Shown: one piece after another, positions 17,603-28,080 of the stretch
Numbering within the stretch: the first letter of the stretch is position 1
Layout: the number at the start of each line of letters is the position of its first letter
DNA from: Alcaligenes faecalis
GTDB taxonomy: Bacteria > Pseudomonadota > Gammaproteobacteria > Burkholderiales > Burkholderiaceae_B
Assembly: GCF_002443155.1 (NCBI RefSeq)
Contig: NZ_CP023667.1
Span: 1,488,001-1,552,000 of the forward strand
Reading direction: 5' to 3'
DNA: 64,000 nt
Notes under the pieces: model-generated
The model's input: the letters and a program-made list of their open reading frames with translations, nothing else
What the model was told of the DNA's origin: nothing
Database searches by the model: none
Made by a program: the position numbers and the translations under genes

Positions 17603-18214
17603 TTATTTAACGGCTTCCAGATATCGTCTCAGCACTTCGGGCCAGTTGATCACATTGAAGAAGGCTGCAATGTATTCAGGCCGACGATTCTGATACTTCA
17701 GGTAGTAGGCATGCTCCCATACGTCCAGGCCCAGAATGGGTGTGTTGCCGTGCATCAGTGGGCTGTCCTGATTGCCGGTACTCTCTACCACCAGTTTCTT
17801 TTCTGGCGTCACACTCAGCCAGGCCCAGCCACTGCCAAAGCGTGAAATTGCCGCTTTGGTGAAGGCGTCCTTGAATTGCTCGAATCCACCCAGATCCCGG
17901 TCTATGGCGTGGGCCAGATCCTTGGGTACGCTGGTATCGGCATCCGGTGTCATGACCGTCCAGAACAGGCTGTGATTGGCATGGCCGCCGCCGTTGTTGC
18001 GCACTACATTGCGCACGGACTCGGGCAGTTTTTCCAGCCCGGCAACCAGTTCATCAATAGGCGGACTGGGTAAGTTGGCCGCTTCCAGTGCCGCATTCAG
18101 ATTGTTGATATAGGTCTGATGGTGCTTGCTGTAGTGAACTTCCATGGTCTGGGTGTCGATATGAGGTTCCAGAGCATGGTAGGCATAAGGCAGGGCAGGT
18201 AAGGTGTAAGACAA
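17603..18214 (-). CDS. sodA: Superoxide dismutase, Mn type
   Basis: 203 residues of the Fe/Mn family. Metal ligands His27, His81 (GGGHANHSLFW), Asp164 and His168 (DVWEHAYYLKYQNRRPEY) are present. Gly77 and the Gln in STGNQDS (residue 149) favour the manganese type. Cytoplasmic, converts superoxide to peroxide and oxygen. It follows the 159-residue TPR-like gene on the same strand, downstream of a Fur box, so the pair should be induced by iron limitation, as in the Pseudomonas fagA-fumC-orfX-sodA operon. Confidence 0.93.
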   Translation of the reverse strand: MSYTLPALPYAYHALEPHIDTQTMEVHYSKHHQTYINNLNAALEAANLPSPPIDELVAGLEKLPESVRNVVRNNGGGHANHSLFWTVMTPDADTSVPKDLAHAIDRDLGGFEQFKDAFTKAAISRFGSGWAWLSVTPEKKLVVESTGNQDSPLMHGNTPILGLDVWEHAYYLKYQNRRPEYIAAFFNVINWPEVLRRYLEAVK

Positions 18215-18268
18215 AACGCACTCCTCGATAAGCCCCAGGCCGGTCGCGCCTGGGGGACAGAATGAAAC

Positions 18269-18748
18269 TTAATGAGAAAAAGAGCGCTCCTGCGGGCTGA
18301 CCGCCCCTAAGAACAGGGCAGAGCAGGTAGGGACATGATGGGGATAGCGGCGTGCATAGCGCGCCAGCTCGGCATAGGTGCGTCGACTATGTTGCCAGGC
18401 GGCCATGCGCCAATCATCGGCCAGGTGCGTGTTGGCTGCCGCGCAGCACAAAGTTTCATGCGCGGTACACAGGTGCAGGCCCTGCTCGTCGCTTTGACCC
18501 AGCTGTTCGCAGGCATCGGCCAGATTCAAATGGGCAATGACCCAGGCGGCAATGGTGGCGTCGGCCCCTTCACAAGAGCCAAACAGCAGCGGTTTTACAT
18601 ACGCGCGCGCCTGTTGGTAGTGCGCGATGGCATCGGTGTAATTGTGGGATTGAAAGGCTTGGTTGCCTTGCGTGATCAAACTGCGCCAGGAGGCCAGTTC
18701 GTCGCGTTGGGTGAGAGCGTGTTGGGGCTGTTGGGCGAGTGTCTGCAT
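18269..18748 (-). CDS. Small helical protein cotranscribed with sodA (orfX-like)
   Basis: 159 residues, all predicted alpha-helical with a TPR-like segment (WRSLITQGNQAFQSHNYTDAIAHYQQA, written as one motif region around residues 21-48) and two conserved Cys-rich turns later. It lies between a Fur box and sodA, the place occupied by orfX in pseudomonads; homology to orfX is suggested by context and helical type, not proven. A GC-rich hairpin (CCCCAGGC / GCCTGGGG, 18233-18255) lies in the 54-bp gap before sodA and might set relative expression. Function is unknown. Confidence 0.75.
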   Translation of the reverse strand: MQTLAQQPQHALTQRDELASWRSLITQGNQAFQSHNYTDAIAHYQQARAYVKPLLFGSCEGADATIAAWVIAHLNLADACEQLGQSDEQGLHLCTAHETLCCAAANTHLADDWRMAAWQHSRRTYAELARYARRYPHHVPTCSALFLGAVSPQERSFSH

Positions 18749-18789
18749 GCATTGCTCCTGATAAAAGGTAGCGCATCAATAGTGAAATT

Positions 18790-18808
18790 AATGATAATGA
18801 TTTGCATT
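18790..18808. promoter_or_regulatory. Fur box upstream of the sodA operon
   Basis: AATGATAATGATTTGCATT, a 19-bp match to the GATAATGATAATCATTATC consensus at most positions (three NAT-type hexamers), 42 bp upstream of the orfX-like gene. Expected to bring iron-Fur repression of the operon. Confidence 0.7.
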
Positions 18809-18992
18809 TATATTATCAAGGAAATCCAAAAAGCAAATCGTAAGCAGATCAAACGCCAGTCGGAAAGAGGCAGGAGGCGGTCTCTGAAGCCAGTAGTGAT
18901 GCGGCTTTGCAGGCTTGGTAGGCGTACTTAGGTGTATACCCTGTAGCGTCAATATTCTTGTTTCAGATCAAGCCCAAGTTGGCTGCATGAGA

Positions 18993-19028
18993 AGAAAAAA
19001 GGCTGAAAGCCCGGGAGCTTTCAGCCTT
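18993..19028 (-). terminator. Terminator of the secreted repeat-domain gene
   Basis: A 12-bp perfect stem (AAGGCTGAAAGC with GCTTTCAGCCTT, small loop CCGGGA) with a T-run on the minus strand, 24 bp after the stop of the gene at 19052. Confidence 0.8.
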
Positions 19029-19051
19029 GATTTCCGCTTGGCTGAACCGTC

Positions 19052-20482
19052 TTAACGACGTTTTACCGACAGCTCATATTCCATATCCTGGTCGTAGCTA
19101 CCCAAAGACATGGCTTTGACTTCGTACTCGCCCGCTTCCAGCTGGACTTCCAGACGTGCGTTCATGTCGCCGCCGCTATCATCGTCTTCGGCAACGGTTT
19201 GACCGTCTTTACGCAGCACCAGGTAGGTGTCGAAGATAGGCGAGGTCATGTCAATGACGTAGCTGCCAGGCTGACGTACGGTCAACTGGTAGCTGTCGCT
19301 GGTGATGCCTTGCAGCATCAGAGCCTGACGAGGCTCACCCACACGGATGGTACCGCCGCCGGCATTGGCAGGGACTTCATCGGCCGAGGCGGACAGGGCA
19401 AACAAGCCGGCCTGGTTGGAGCCAGAAATCTTCACCTGGTGTTCGCCTGCAGCCAGTACGCCGCGGACGCGTTGCTGGCCAGCTTCATCACCGTATTGGT
19501 TGGCACTGGTGGAATCCACTTCCATCGTGGCTTGGAAGCCCTGGGCATCCATTTGCACGGTGACCAGTTTGGGTTCGGACAAGGTGAAGCTGTAGGTTTG
19601 GGTTTCACCCGTGAACAGACCGGTTTTGCCATCGCCGTCCAGAGTCAGGCTGTCGCCGTTTTTCAGCTCGATCTCGCCGGTCATCTCTTCGGGTTTGATC
19701 TGCAGCGAGAAGCCGCCCTGGAAGTTTTGCGAACCCATGGCCGAGCTGGCCTGCACAATGTATTCGCCCGCTTTCAGGTAAACCTGCAGACGTGCATCAG
19801 TGCCGCCACCGCTGTCATCGTCCGAGGCCAGTTCCATGCCGCGACGGTCCATCAGCTTCAGATAGGCGTCCAGGCTATTCTGCTCGGCCTTCATGGCAAT
19901 GCTGTATAAGCCGTCTTTTTCGATATTCAGGCGGTAGCGTTTCTGGCCGCCCAATGCCCAGTCATGAATGGTCTGGTCTTGGGTCAGCGGGTCACCCGTG
20001 TAGGCTTTCAGAGTGTCGACGACGACCTGGAAAGGGCCGTAGGAGCTGGTGTTGAAACCGCTGACAACCACCTGGTAGGTGTCGTTGAAATCAGCCTTGA
20101 AGCCCAGTGTGGTGGCCTGGCCTTTGGTCTCGCTCTCGGGGCAGTCCTCGCAGCGCTGAGTACGTGTTACCAGCTCGCCGTTGCGCAGCACGCTGATTTG
20201 CGGACGCAAAGGGCCGCTAACGCTGATTTTGATGATCTGGCCAGCTTCAGCCTTCACATCAAACAAGCTGCTGCGTACGCCATCGCTCAGGTTCAAAAAG
20301 CTTTTGCTGGTCAATTCGCCAGAGACAGATTGGCCCAATACCAGAGTTTGGGAAGCACCGATGGTGCTGGGAGCGCTGACCGGGCCGCTTGCCGGTACGG
20401 GTACGTTTTTGGCGTAATAGATAGCGCCACCGGCGCCGATGACGACGCCCAACAGGGCTGCAAATAGGGTAGTTGGCTTCAT
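19052..20482 (-). CDS. Exported protein with repeated beta-sandwich (PPC-like) domains
   Basis: 476 residues from ATG 20482. The N-terminus (KPTTLFAALLGVVIGAGGAIYY) is an uncleaved or signal-anchor helix, so the rest is periplasmic or secreted. At least two copies of a domain containing the acidic DDDSGG motif followed by (M/T)(N/D)ARL and LxAGEYxV are seen, near residues 225 and 445, as in bacterial pre-peptidase C-terminal (PPC) domains, which usually bind calcium or carbohydrate. A CxxC pair (RCEDCPE) lies near residue 112. There is no protease domain, which is unusual for PPC proteins. Function is unknown. Confidence 0.7.
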   Translation of the reverse strand: MKPTTLFAALLGVVIGAGGAIYYAKNVPVPASGPVSAPSTIGASQTLVLGQSVSGELTSKSFLNLSDGVRSSLFDVKAEAGQIIKISVSGPLRPQISVLRNGELVTRTQRCEDCPESETKGQATTLGFKADFNDTYQVVVSGFNTSSYGPFQVVVDTLKAYTGDPLTQDQTIHDWALGGQKRYRLNIEKDGLYSIAMKAEQNSLDAYLKLMDRRGMELASDDDSGGGTDARLQVYLKAGEYIVQASSAMGSQNFQGGFSLQIKPEEMTGEIELKNGDSLTLDGDGKTGLFTGETQTYSFTLSEPKLVTVQMDAQGFQATMEVDSTSANQYGDEAGQQRVRGVLAAGEHQVKISGSNQAGLFALSASADEVPANAGGGTIRVGEPRQALMLQGITSDSYQLTVRQPGSYVIDMTSPIFDTYLVLRKDGQTVAEDDDSGGDMNARLEVQLEAGEYEVKAMSLGSYDQDMEYELSVKRR

Positions 20483-20720
20483 GATCTCTGAAGAGTAAAA
20501 GTAAGGCACCGATGAGCCGGCGGCCGTTAGCGGGCGATTGTACTGGAGCTGGGAGAGCCAGCGCACACTATTGCAACAAGATACTACGGTAGAGGCGTGT
20601 ACTCCGGGTTTATCGCTGGGGCGTGAATCAATAACTGGATTCGCTTGTTGGCCCGGCCTCGCCTTGGGAGCAAGGGCCGTCCGAGCGTACTTTGTTACGT
20701 TTTAAAAGCGTGATTGGGCT

Positions 20721-22643
20721 TCAAGGCTGCACATAGGGCTGGGTGATGAAGGCAGGGGCTTCGCTAAAAGACTGTCCTCCTCCCGGTGGTGGAGGCTGGG
20801 TCAGGGCAACTTGCACCCATTTGCCGTGCCGGCGCGCCAGCAGTCGATAGCGCTGCTCGGGACCGACCGGGCGGCTGGCCAGGTACAAGATGCCGTTCAG
20901 TCTGTACAAAGCGGGTTGAGAGGCAGATTGCCTGGCGACTTCCTGCTCCTGCCCTTGATCAAGCATCACAATCGCACCGCCGGGGTTTTTTTGAACCGCG
21001 ACAATGACCTGTTCTTTCTCATCCAGGCTCAGTGCGGGTGTTCCCACATAGTTCAAGCCCAGGTTTTGGGGGGCTGTCCAGCCTTGCTTGCCGCTTTGTG
21101 CCAGGCGCAGCAAATGCTGGCTTTGGCGGTCGCGCATGTAAAGCTCAATATGGCCTTGCGCATTCAGGATGGAGGCCAGCCCTCCGCTGATGGGGGGAGC
21201 AGGAATTGCTTGCCAGGGCCGCCATTGCGAGTCGCTTTGCTGATAGGTCTGAAAAAGCTGGCCCTGCAGATTGCTGGCGAATACATGGGCGTGCCCTTGC
21301 TGATCCAGGCTCAGAGTGGCGGGGTAGGCGGCCTGTTCCAATGCAGGCAGGGCTTTCCAGGCACTCCAGCCGTAGTCAGGCTGGCGCGCGGCGCTCCAAT
21401 AAAAACGGCCATCGGTTCCCATGGCGACAGCCTGACTGTCACGGCGGCTGACCATGGGGGTGTGCAACATGCGAGGGCCGGGTATTCGTTGCCAGGCCAG
21501 CCAGTCATTCTCGTCAGCGAAGCGGCTGAACCAGACCTGCCCGGTGGCATCACGGGCAACCAGGCCGGGGCTGCCATCTGCGTATTGGAAAGCACTCAAG
21601 GTATCGGCTGTGCGTCCGCCCAAGGTCATCCAGCGCTGTTCTTGCACATCCCATTGATTGATGGCGTCGTTTTGTTCACCCGATGCGAAAAAGCTGAGCC
21701 TGCCTTCGCTGTCACTCAAGAGGCTGGCGGGGTAGTCCGCGCGGCTGGTGTAGTAACTGCGCTGTACCCATGCCGCGGCGGGGCCAGCGGGTTCCTGACA
21801 CACGGCGGGGCCTTTGCACGCATGTTGATCGTGCCAGGCGTAGCGCCGGAAAATCTCGGTTTTGCTGTGAATTTCATTCAAGGTCAGGTTGCGGGCCTGT
21901 TCTTGAATGGGGTAGTCCACATAGCCAATTTGCGCGTAATTGCCGGGGGCGGCCAGCATGGCTTCGCGAACCAGGCGGGCGCTGGCGATATGGTCCGGGT
22001 GTCCGTGTCCGGTACAACGCCAGCACAGCTGGGTGTAAGGCACGGGATTGGTGTCATCCAGATAGCGAACACTGGTGGGCTGATACAGCCGTATCAAGGC
22101 GGCCAGCGTCTGGACCAACTGCTCGCGGTTCAGTGTCTGTTGCGGGCTGTCCAGAGTTTGTACGGTTTGACCAGGTACAGATTCTGCGCGGCTCAAGGGC
22201 GTCAGGCTTCCCCAGCCCGGGCCCAGCCAGGGATCTTGCAGGCGCAAATGGCTCAGTTGAATGCCCGGTCTGGCTTGCAAGCTGAACTGTGTGATTGACG
22301 CACTGCCGACCATCACGCGCGTCTGCTGCCATTCGTTGACCAGCCCGGCCATATACGCATAGGCGGCGCGCACACCTTGTTCGCGGCTGTACATATACTC
22401 CAGCCCGCCTTTGCGTTCACTGGCGGTCAGATACAGAACCTGCATGCAGGCACCGGCCTGGATATTGCTGGACAGGTCCGGGTTCATGAACAGCAGGTCG
22501 TCGTCCATATGGCCAACGACGACCAGGTCTCGACTGCCATGACAGGCATCGGTGGCCTGGGCAGAAAGCGGCAAAAGCAGAGCACACAGTCCGCCAAGCA
22601 GAGTGCGTTTCAGAAAGGAGCCAGTCAGACAGGCAAGAGGCAT
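20721..22643 (-). CDS. Secreted PIG-L deacetylase with C-terminal beta-propeller
   Basis: 640 residues. A signal peptide ends near SAQA (residue 30). The PIG-L/LmbE domain (about 35-275) has the zinc motif HMDDDLL in place of the usual HPDDE and the second motif GHPDHIAS. The remaining 350 residues consist of repeated short blades (S-x-D-x-x-G-x-x-x-V/F pattern with W/Y), like PLL-type propeller lectins. A secreted sugar N-deacetylase with a carbohydrate-binding propeller fits. Stands alone on the minus strand. Confidence 0.8.
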   Translation of the reverse strand: MPLACLTGSFLKRTLLGGLCALLLPLSAQATDACHGSRDLVVVGHMDDDLLFMNPDLSSNIQAGACMQVLYLTASERKGGLEYMYSREQGVRAAYAYMAGLVNEWQQTRVMVGSASITQFSLQARPGIQLSHLRLQDPWLGPGWGSLTPLSRAESVPGQTVQTLDSPQQTLNREQLVQTLAALIRLYQPTSVRYLDDTNPVPYTQLCWRCTGHGHPDHIASARLVREAMLAAPGNYAQIGYVDYPIQEQARNLTLNEIHSKTEIFRRYAWHDQHACKGPAVCQEPAGPAAAWVQRSYYTSRADYPASLLSDSEGRLSFFASGEQNDAINQWDVQEQRWMTLGGRTADTLSAFQYADGSPGLVARDATGQVWFSRFADENDWLAWQRIPGPRMLHTPMVSRRDSQAVAMGTDGRFYWSAARQPDYGWSAWKALPALEQAAYPATLSLDQQGHAHVFASNLQGQLFQTYQQSDSQWRPWQAIPAPPISGGLASILNAQGHIELYMRDRQSQHLLRLAQSGKQGWTAPQNLGLNYVGTPALSLDEKEQVIVAVQKNPGGAIVMLDQGQEQEVARQSASQPALYRLNGILYLASRPVGPEQRYRLLARRHGKWVQVALTQPPPPGGGQSFSEAPAFITQPYVQP

Positions 22644-22715
22644 GGAGATACGAGCGCGGAATAAACAAGGATCAGAACGATCCGTCCCGCGTTGCCTGCA
22701 GAGGGTGCAAACAAC

Positions 22716-22740
22716 GTGCCTGCTTAGTATAAGCAGGCAC
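22716..22740. terminator. Hairpin downstream of nnrS
   Basis: A 10-bp perfect palindrome (GTGCCTGCTT and AAGCAGGCAC, 5-base loop). On the minus strand it is followed by GTTGTTTG, a weak T-rich tail. It is 70 bp beyond the nnrS stop. A second inverted repeat, CGGCGCCA/TGGCGCCG (22765-22801), lies between. Confidence 0.5.
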
Positions 22741-22810
22741 TGTCAGGCAGAAAATAAAGATAAACGGCGCCAGGGATTTTGTTTTTTAAAGTGTGGCGCC
22801 GACGCTGCGA

Positions 22811-23974
22811 TCAGTTCAGTCTGGGACGAATCAACATGGGTGCAAACTGATGCAGGTAATTGAGCATGGCCAGAATCCAGCACAGGCCGGCGGCATGCAA
22901 CAAAGGCAGGCTCCAGCTGCTGGGAACCAGGGCCAGCAAGCGCAAGACACAGGCGGCAATCAGGAGTCCGTAGCCCAGCACCACTTTGGGCGTGGCACGC
23001 AGGGGGCGACCCAAATGGCCCAGAGCGGTACGGGTCAGCATGCCGATAATCATGACGCTAAAACCTGCCAGGCCCACAATATGTACCGGCCAGGCAGCGC
23101 GCAGAATCCAGCCTGCCTCATAGGCCGCCGCACTTAACAGACCCAGTGCCAGACCGGCATAGCCCAGGTACAGAATCCATAGCAGCGGCGTATTGCGGCT
23201 GGCCCAAGGTTTCCAGCGTACCCACTGGAAGCAGGCGATCAAGCCCAATGCAGCCAGAACAATGGCCAAAGGCAAACGCCAGGGGCTCAGTGACAAGGCA
23301 ATCGCGATAGCGCTCAAACCCATTTGCCAATGACCGCTACGAGTTTGCGCAGGCAAGCTCAAGCCCGGCAAGGCGCGCATGGCAAAAAAGGGAATGATGC
23401 GACGAGCAATCAGCAAGGTGATCAAGCCCATGGTCCAAAAGCCGCTGTAGAAGTAGGGCATGGGGTCTTGCCCTTGCATCAGGCTGTACATGAACAGGGC
23501 ATGGCTAAGACCCAAAGCCAGCATGGCCAGGGGGATACCGTAGTTGCGCTTGTTGCGAGCGATCAGAATCACGCGGGCCAGCTCAGCGGCAGCAATGACG
23601 AAAAACAAGGCATCCAGTATCAAAGCCGCGATCAAGCCGTTGGGAAGAAGCAGGCTGAAACGAGCCAGAATCCAGATCAGACACAAGGCGCCCAAAGACG
23701 GGCCACGCAAGGTGGGCTGTCCTGTCCAGGTGGCACTGGCTGTCAGCAAAAATCCCACGGCAATCGTGCCGATAAAAGCCCAGAGCATTTCATGGGCATG
23801 CCAGTACAGGGATGGAATGGCCGTATTGGACAGCCAGCCGGGTGTATAGAGCCAAAGCGCAATGCTGGCTGCACCCCACAGTGTGGCTAAAAGATAGAGA
23901 GGACGAAATCCCAGTTCCAGGAATGCGCGCCATTCGGGGCGGGTAGAGGCGGGGGAGGCAGTCAAAGGAGTCAT
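22811..23974 (-). CDS. nnrS: NnrS family protein
   Basis: 387 residues with about twelve transmembrane helices. The family motifs GFRPLYLLA at the N-terminus, YWHAHEMLW near residue 58 and the histidine in the late TRTALGHLGRP segment are visible; these conserved His residues bind haem and copper in NnrS. NnrS proteins protect against nitric oxide and iron-nitrosyl damage. No denitrification genes are in the window. The upstream gap to the MarR gene contains an A/T-rich palindromic stretch (ATTTTAAATATATCTTAAA) that could be an NsrR/NorR- or FNR-type target, not assigned. Confidence 0.85.
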   Translation of the reverse strand: MTPLTASPASTRPEWRAFLELGFRPLYLLATLWGAASIALWLYTPGWLSNTAIPSLYWHAHEMLWAFIGTIAVGFLLTASATWTGQPTLRGPSLGALCLIWILARFSLLLPNGLIAALILDALFFVIAAAELARVILIARNKRNYGIPLAMLALGLSHALFMYSLMQGQDPMPYFYSGFWTMGLITLLIARRIIPFFAMRALPGLSLPAQTRSGHWQMGLSAIAIALSLSPWRLPLAIVLAALGLIACFQWVRWKPWASRNTPLLWILYLGYAGLALGLLSAAAYEAGWILRAAWPVHIVGLAGFSVMIIGMLTRTALGHLGRPLRATPKVVLGYGLLIAACVLRLLALVPSSWSLPLLHAAGLCWILAMLNYLHQFAPMLIRPRLN

Positions 23975-24053
23975 GGCGTATCAGTTAAAAGATGTATTTT
24001 AAATATATCTTAAAGGCCGAATAAAACATAGTGTCTTCAAGCGATGTCCGGCC

Positions 24054-24533
24054 TTATTCCTTGTCGCTCATATCCAGCGTGCTGTCGATCATCTTGCGCA
24101 ACAGATAGACGATAGCGACGCGTTCTGCGGGGTTCAGATTGCCCATGGTCAGTTCGCTGATGGTATGGGCGCGTGGGATGACCCGATCGAGCAGGTCCAG
24201 CCCTTCCTGGGTCAGCTCCACAATCACCTTGCGTCTGTCGTCCTTGTCCGGTGCCAGCTCAATCAGATCGCGCGACTTCAGGCGCTGAATAATGCCCCGT
24301 ATGGTGGCCTGGTCTACTGCCGTGGCTTCGACCAGCTCGGTTTGCGAGCTGGGGCCGTGGTCGCGCAGGGCGCACAAGGTCACGAACTGGATAGCGGTCA
24401 GCTGGTTGTCACCCACGTAATGCTGGAAGATGGCCGTGTGCCGTTGACCTGCCTTGCGCAGCAGGTGGCCGATTTGTTCGGTGACATCGTAGGACAAGGT
24501 TTGAGGCTCGGAAACGGGGGAGGTAGGCTGCAT
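24054..24533 (-). CDS. nicR: MarR-family repressor of nicotinate catabolism (NicR-like)
   Basis: 159 residues from ATG 24533 (in-frame ATGs further upstream lack support). MarR winged helix: LTAIQFVTLCALRDHGPSSQ, recognition helix ATAVDQATIRGIIQRLKSRDL and the wing DKDDRRKVIVELT. It is divergent from nicC with a 413-bp gap. In Pseudomonas putida KT2440 the MarR protein NicR represses nicC-type genes and is released by 6-hydroxynicotinate; gene order makes the same role probable. The symbol rests on context. Confidence 0.8.
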   Translation of the reverse strand: MQPTSPVSEPQTLSYDVTEQIGHLLRKAGQRHTAIFQHYVGDNQLTAIQFVTLCALRDHGPSSQTELVEATAVDQATIRGIIQRLKSRDLIELAPDKDDRRKVIVELTQEGLDLLDRVIPRAHTISELTMGNLNPAERVAIVYLLRKMIDSTLDMSDKE

Positions 24534-24661
24534 AGTCTTTCTGTCTTGTTGTGGAATGGGCAGGCCAGTTGCGTAACAACTGGGCAAGTATACCTTCCCA
24601 GGGGCCTGTTCACGCCTGATCCAGATCAGTTGTTTTGTATTTAAAGTATCCATCATTTCAG

Positions 24662-26086
<1,425 letters not shown>

Positions 26087-26095
26087 GCAGTGCCC

Positions 26096-26130
26096 TGCGC
26101 TGAACCCGGGAGCGATCCGGGCTCAGCGCA
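26096..26130. terminator. GC-rich stem-loop after nicC
   Basis: A 14-bp stem with one mismatch (TGCGCTGAACCCGG with CCGGGCTCAGCGCA). No T-run follows, so it may attenuate or protect the mRNA between nicC and the transporter gene. Confidence 0.5.
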
Positions 26131-26353
26131 TCAATCTGATCGGGTCCCGCTGTGCCTGACCTCTCTATAAATAGAGCAGGGCATGTCCAGTCGGGAGTCA
26201 CCGTTGATACATCATTCTTCATCTGTAAACGGTCTGCAGCCCAATGGGGGGAATGCGGACGCGTTCAGGGCCCTGCTGTGTTATGTCAGGCGCTGTTATC
26301 AGGCAGTTTTCTGGTTCACCAGGCATACCAATAATTATCTGGAGATATACAAG

Positions 26354-27670
26354 GTGCATTCATCCATCCAAAGTCCCACGGCTGTGCCTGCAGGCCGGGA
26401 CGGAAACGGAGATCTCTACAAGAAGATCGTCTGGCGTCTGATCCCATTCCTGTGTTTTTGTTATTTGGCTGCGTATCTGGACCGAATCAACGTAGGCTTT
26501 GCCAAGCTGCAAATGCTCGATCATTTGCAGTGGAGCGAGACTGCGTACGGCCTGGGCGCGGGCCTGTTCTTTCTGGGTTACATCCTGTTCGAGGTACCCA
26601 GCAACCTGATTCTGGAACGTGTGGGCGCCAAGTTGTGGATTGCCCGCATCATGATTACCTGGGGCATCTTGTCTGGCCTGACCATGTTTGTCACCACACC
26701 CACGCAGTTCTACATCCTGCGTTTTGTGCTGGGTGCGGCAGAGGCCGGCTTCCTGCCAGGTGTCTTGTACTACCTGACCCTGTGGTTCCCCACTTACCGA
26801 CGTGGCAAGATCATTGCCTTGTTCATGATCGGCTTGCCCCTGTCCAGCGTGATTGGTGGTCCTTTGTCCGGCTGGATTATCGGTCACTTTGATCACATGA
26901 ATGGCTGGCGCGGTTGGCAGTGGTTGTTCTTCCTGGAGGCGATTCCTAGTGTGCTGCTCGGTATCCTGACCTTCTGGGCCTTGCCGAACAACTATCAGTC
27001 CGCGAAGTGGCTGAGCAATGACGAAAAGTCTCGTCTGGCTGCGGATCTGGCCGCTGACGATGCCGAAGGCAAGGGCGTCAAGCACAGCTTCAAAGATGGT
27101 TTCTTCAACCTGAAAGTGTGGATGCTGGGCGGAATCGACTTCTCCATTCTGTTGGGCACGTACTCCATCAGTTTCTGGATGCCGTCCTTTATCCGTGCGG
27201 CGGGTGTGCAGGATCCTTTCCAGATTGGCCTGATGACGGCGATTCCATCGATAGCCGGTGTGGTGGGCATGTTGATGATTGGTGCCAGCTCGGACCGCTG
27301 CCGTGAACGCCGTTGGCACTTGATCGTGCCGCTGACCATCGGTGCAATTGCGCTGGTTGCCAGTACCTTTGTGGCGCATCACGCCTGGTTGACGGTTCTG
27401 GCCTTCACCGTGGCTTCGGCTGTGATTATGGGTGCGGTACCTGTGTTCTTCAGCTTGCCTGCAACCTTCCTGAAAGGCACCGCTGCGGCAACCGGTTTTG
27501 CTCTGGCTTGCTCGCTGGCCAATATCGCCGGTCTGGTCAGCAACTCCTTGATTGGTTGGGTGACCGACCTGACAGGCTCGGGCAGCGCCGCTCTGTGGCT
27601 GTTTGCAGGTAGCTTGATGGTGAGTTGCTTGCTGGCTTTCGCCTTGCCAGCCAAACAGGTGAACCGCTAA
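26354..27670 (+). CDS. MFS carrier, anion:cation symporter family (NicT-like)
   Basis: 438 residues from GTG 26354, which has GGAG at 26341-26344; longer in-frame starts from 26183 would add 57 residues without transporter character. Twelve membrane helices with the family start KKIVWRLIPFLCFCYLAAYLDRINVGFAKLQM and the loop-2/3 motif region of ACS-family carriers. By position after nicC it probably imports nicotinate or 6-hydroxynicotinate, like NicT of P. putida. Inner membrane. Confidence 0.88.
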   Translation: MHSSIQSPTAVPAGRDGNGDLYKKIVWRLIPFLCFCYLAAYLDRINVGFAKLQMLDHLQWSETAYGLGAGLFFLGYILFEVPSNLILERVGAKLWIARIMITWGILSGLTMFVTTPTQFYILRFVLGAAEAGFLPGVLYYLTLWFPTYRRGKIIALFMIGLPLSSVIGGPLSGWIIGHFDHMNGWRGWQWLFFLEAIPSVLLGILTFWALPNNYQSAKWLSNDEKSRLAADLAADDAEGKGVKHSFKDGFFNLKVWMLGGIDFSILLGTYSISFWMPSFIRAAGVQDPFQIGLMTAIPSIAGVVGMLMIGASSDRCRERRWHLIVPLTIGAIALVASTFVAHHAWLTVLAFTVASAVIMGAVPVFFSLPATFLKGTAAATGFALACSLANIAGLVSNSLIGWVTDLTGSGSAALWLFAGSLMVSCLLAFALPAKQVNR

Positions 27671-27700
27671 GTCGCTGTTTGCTCCTGTCGTCTGAAACAC

Positions 27701-27737
27701 AAAAAACATACCCGGTTCACAGCCGGGTATGTTTTTT
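27701..27737. terminator. Bidirectional rho-independent terminator
   Basis: Perfect stem ACATACCCGG / CCGGGTATGT with a 7-base loop, flanked by A-run and T6. It ends the nic transporter transcript and also serves the convergent minus-strand genes. Confidence 0.9.
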
Positions 27738-27810
27738 ATGGTTGCGGCGTCTTGGGTACGCCGCTTTGCCGAACCACGGTGTCAGGCTTGTGGCCGAACA
27801 CCAATCAGGT

Positions 27811-28080
27811 TCAGGCAGTAACTTTGCTGCCCTGTTGCAACCAGGCCTGCAAATCAACAGTTTCGTACAAAACCTGTGCGCTTAAAACACGTATGCCGTG
27901 CGGGCCGCTATCCAGAATACGGTGCTCACCTTTGGCTTGTTGCAGTTCCAGTTCGCTGTCAGGCAGCGTCATCAGGTGGCGGGCCACGGTAAACAGCTGC
28001 TCGGGTGGGCAGCAAGGGCTGGATTCAAAGTGTCCGACTTCTTTGCCGTTTTGACGGATGATCAGGCGTAGTGGATTCAT
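27811..28080 (-). CDS. Conserved small protein downstream of the PLP-homeostasis gene
   Basis: 89 residues, starting in a 4-bp ATGA overlap with the upstream YggS-type gene, so translation is coupled. It has a short beta/alpha composition with a PCCPPEQLF segment (two adjacent Cys at about 23-24) and no signal peptide. I do not recognise the family. Its link with YggS suggests a role in the same unit, unproven. Confidence 0.6.
   Translation of the reverse strand: MNPLRLIIRQNGKEVGHFESSPCCPPEQLFTVARHLMTLPDSELELQQAKGEHRILDSGPHGIRVLSAQVLYETVDLQAWLQQGSKVTA

Noticed and set aside
22765..22801. CGGCGCCA/TGGCGCCG inverted repeat as a regulator site
   Set aside because: It lies just after nnrS with a long AT-rich loop; more likely RNA structure at the transcript end.
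26360..27709. 449-codon antisense frame across the MFS carrier
   Set aside because: Low-complexity, Gln/His-rich composition typical of antisense shadows.
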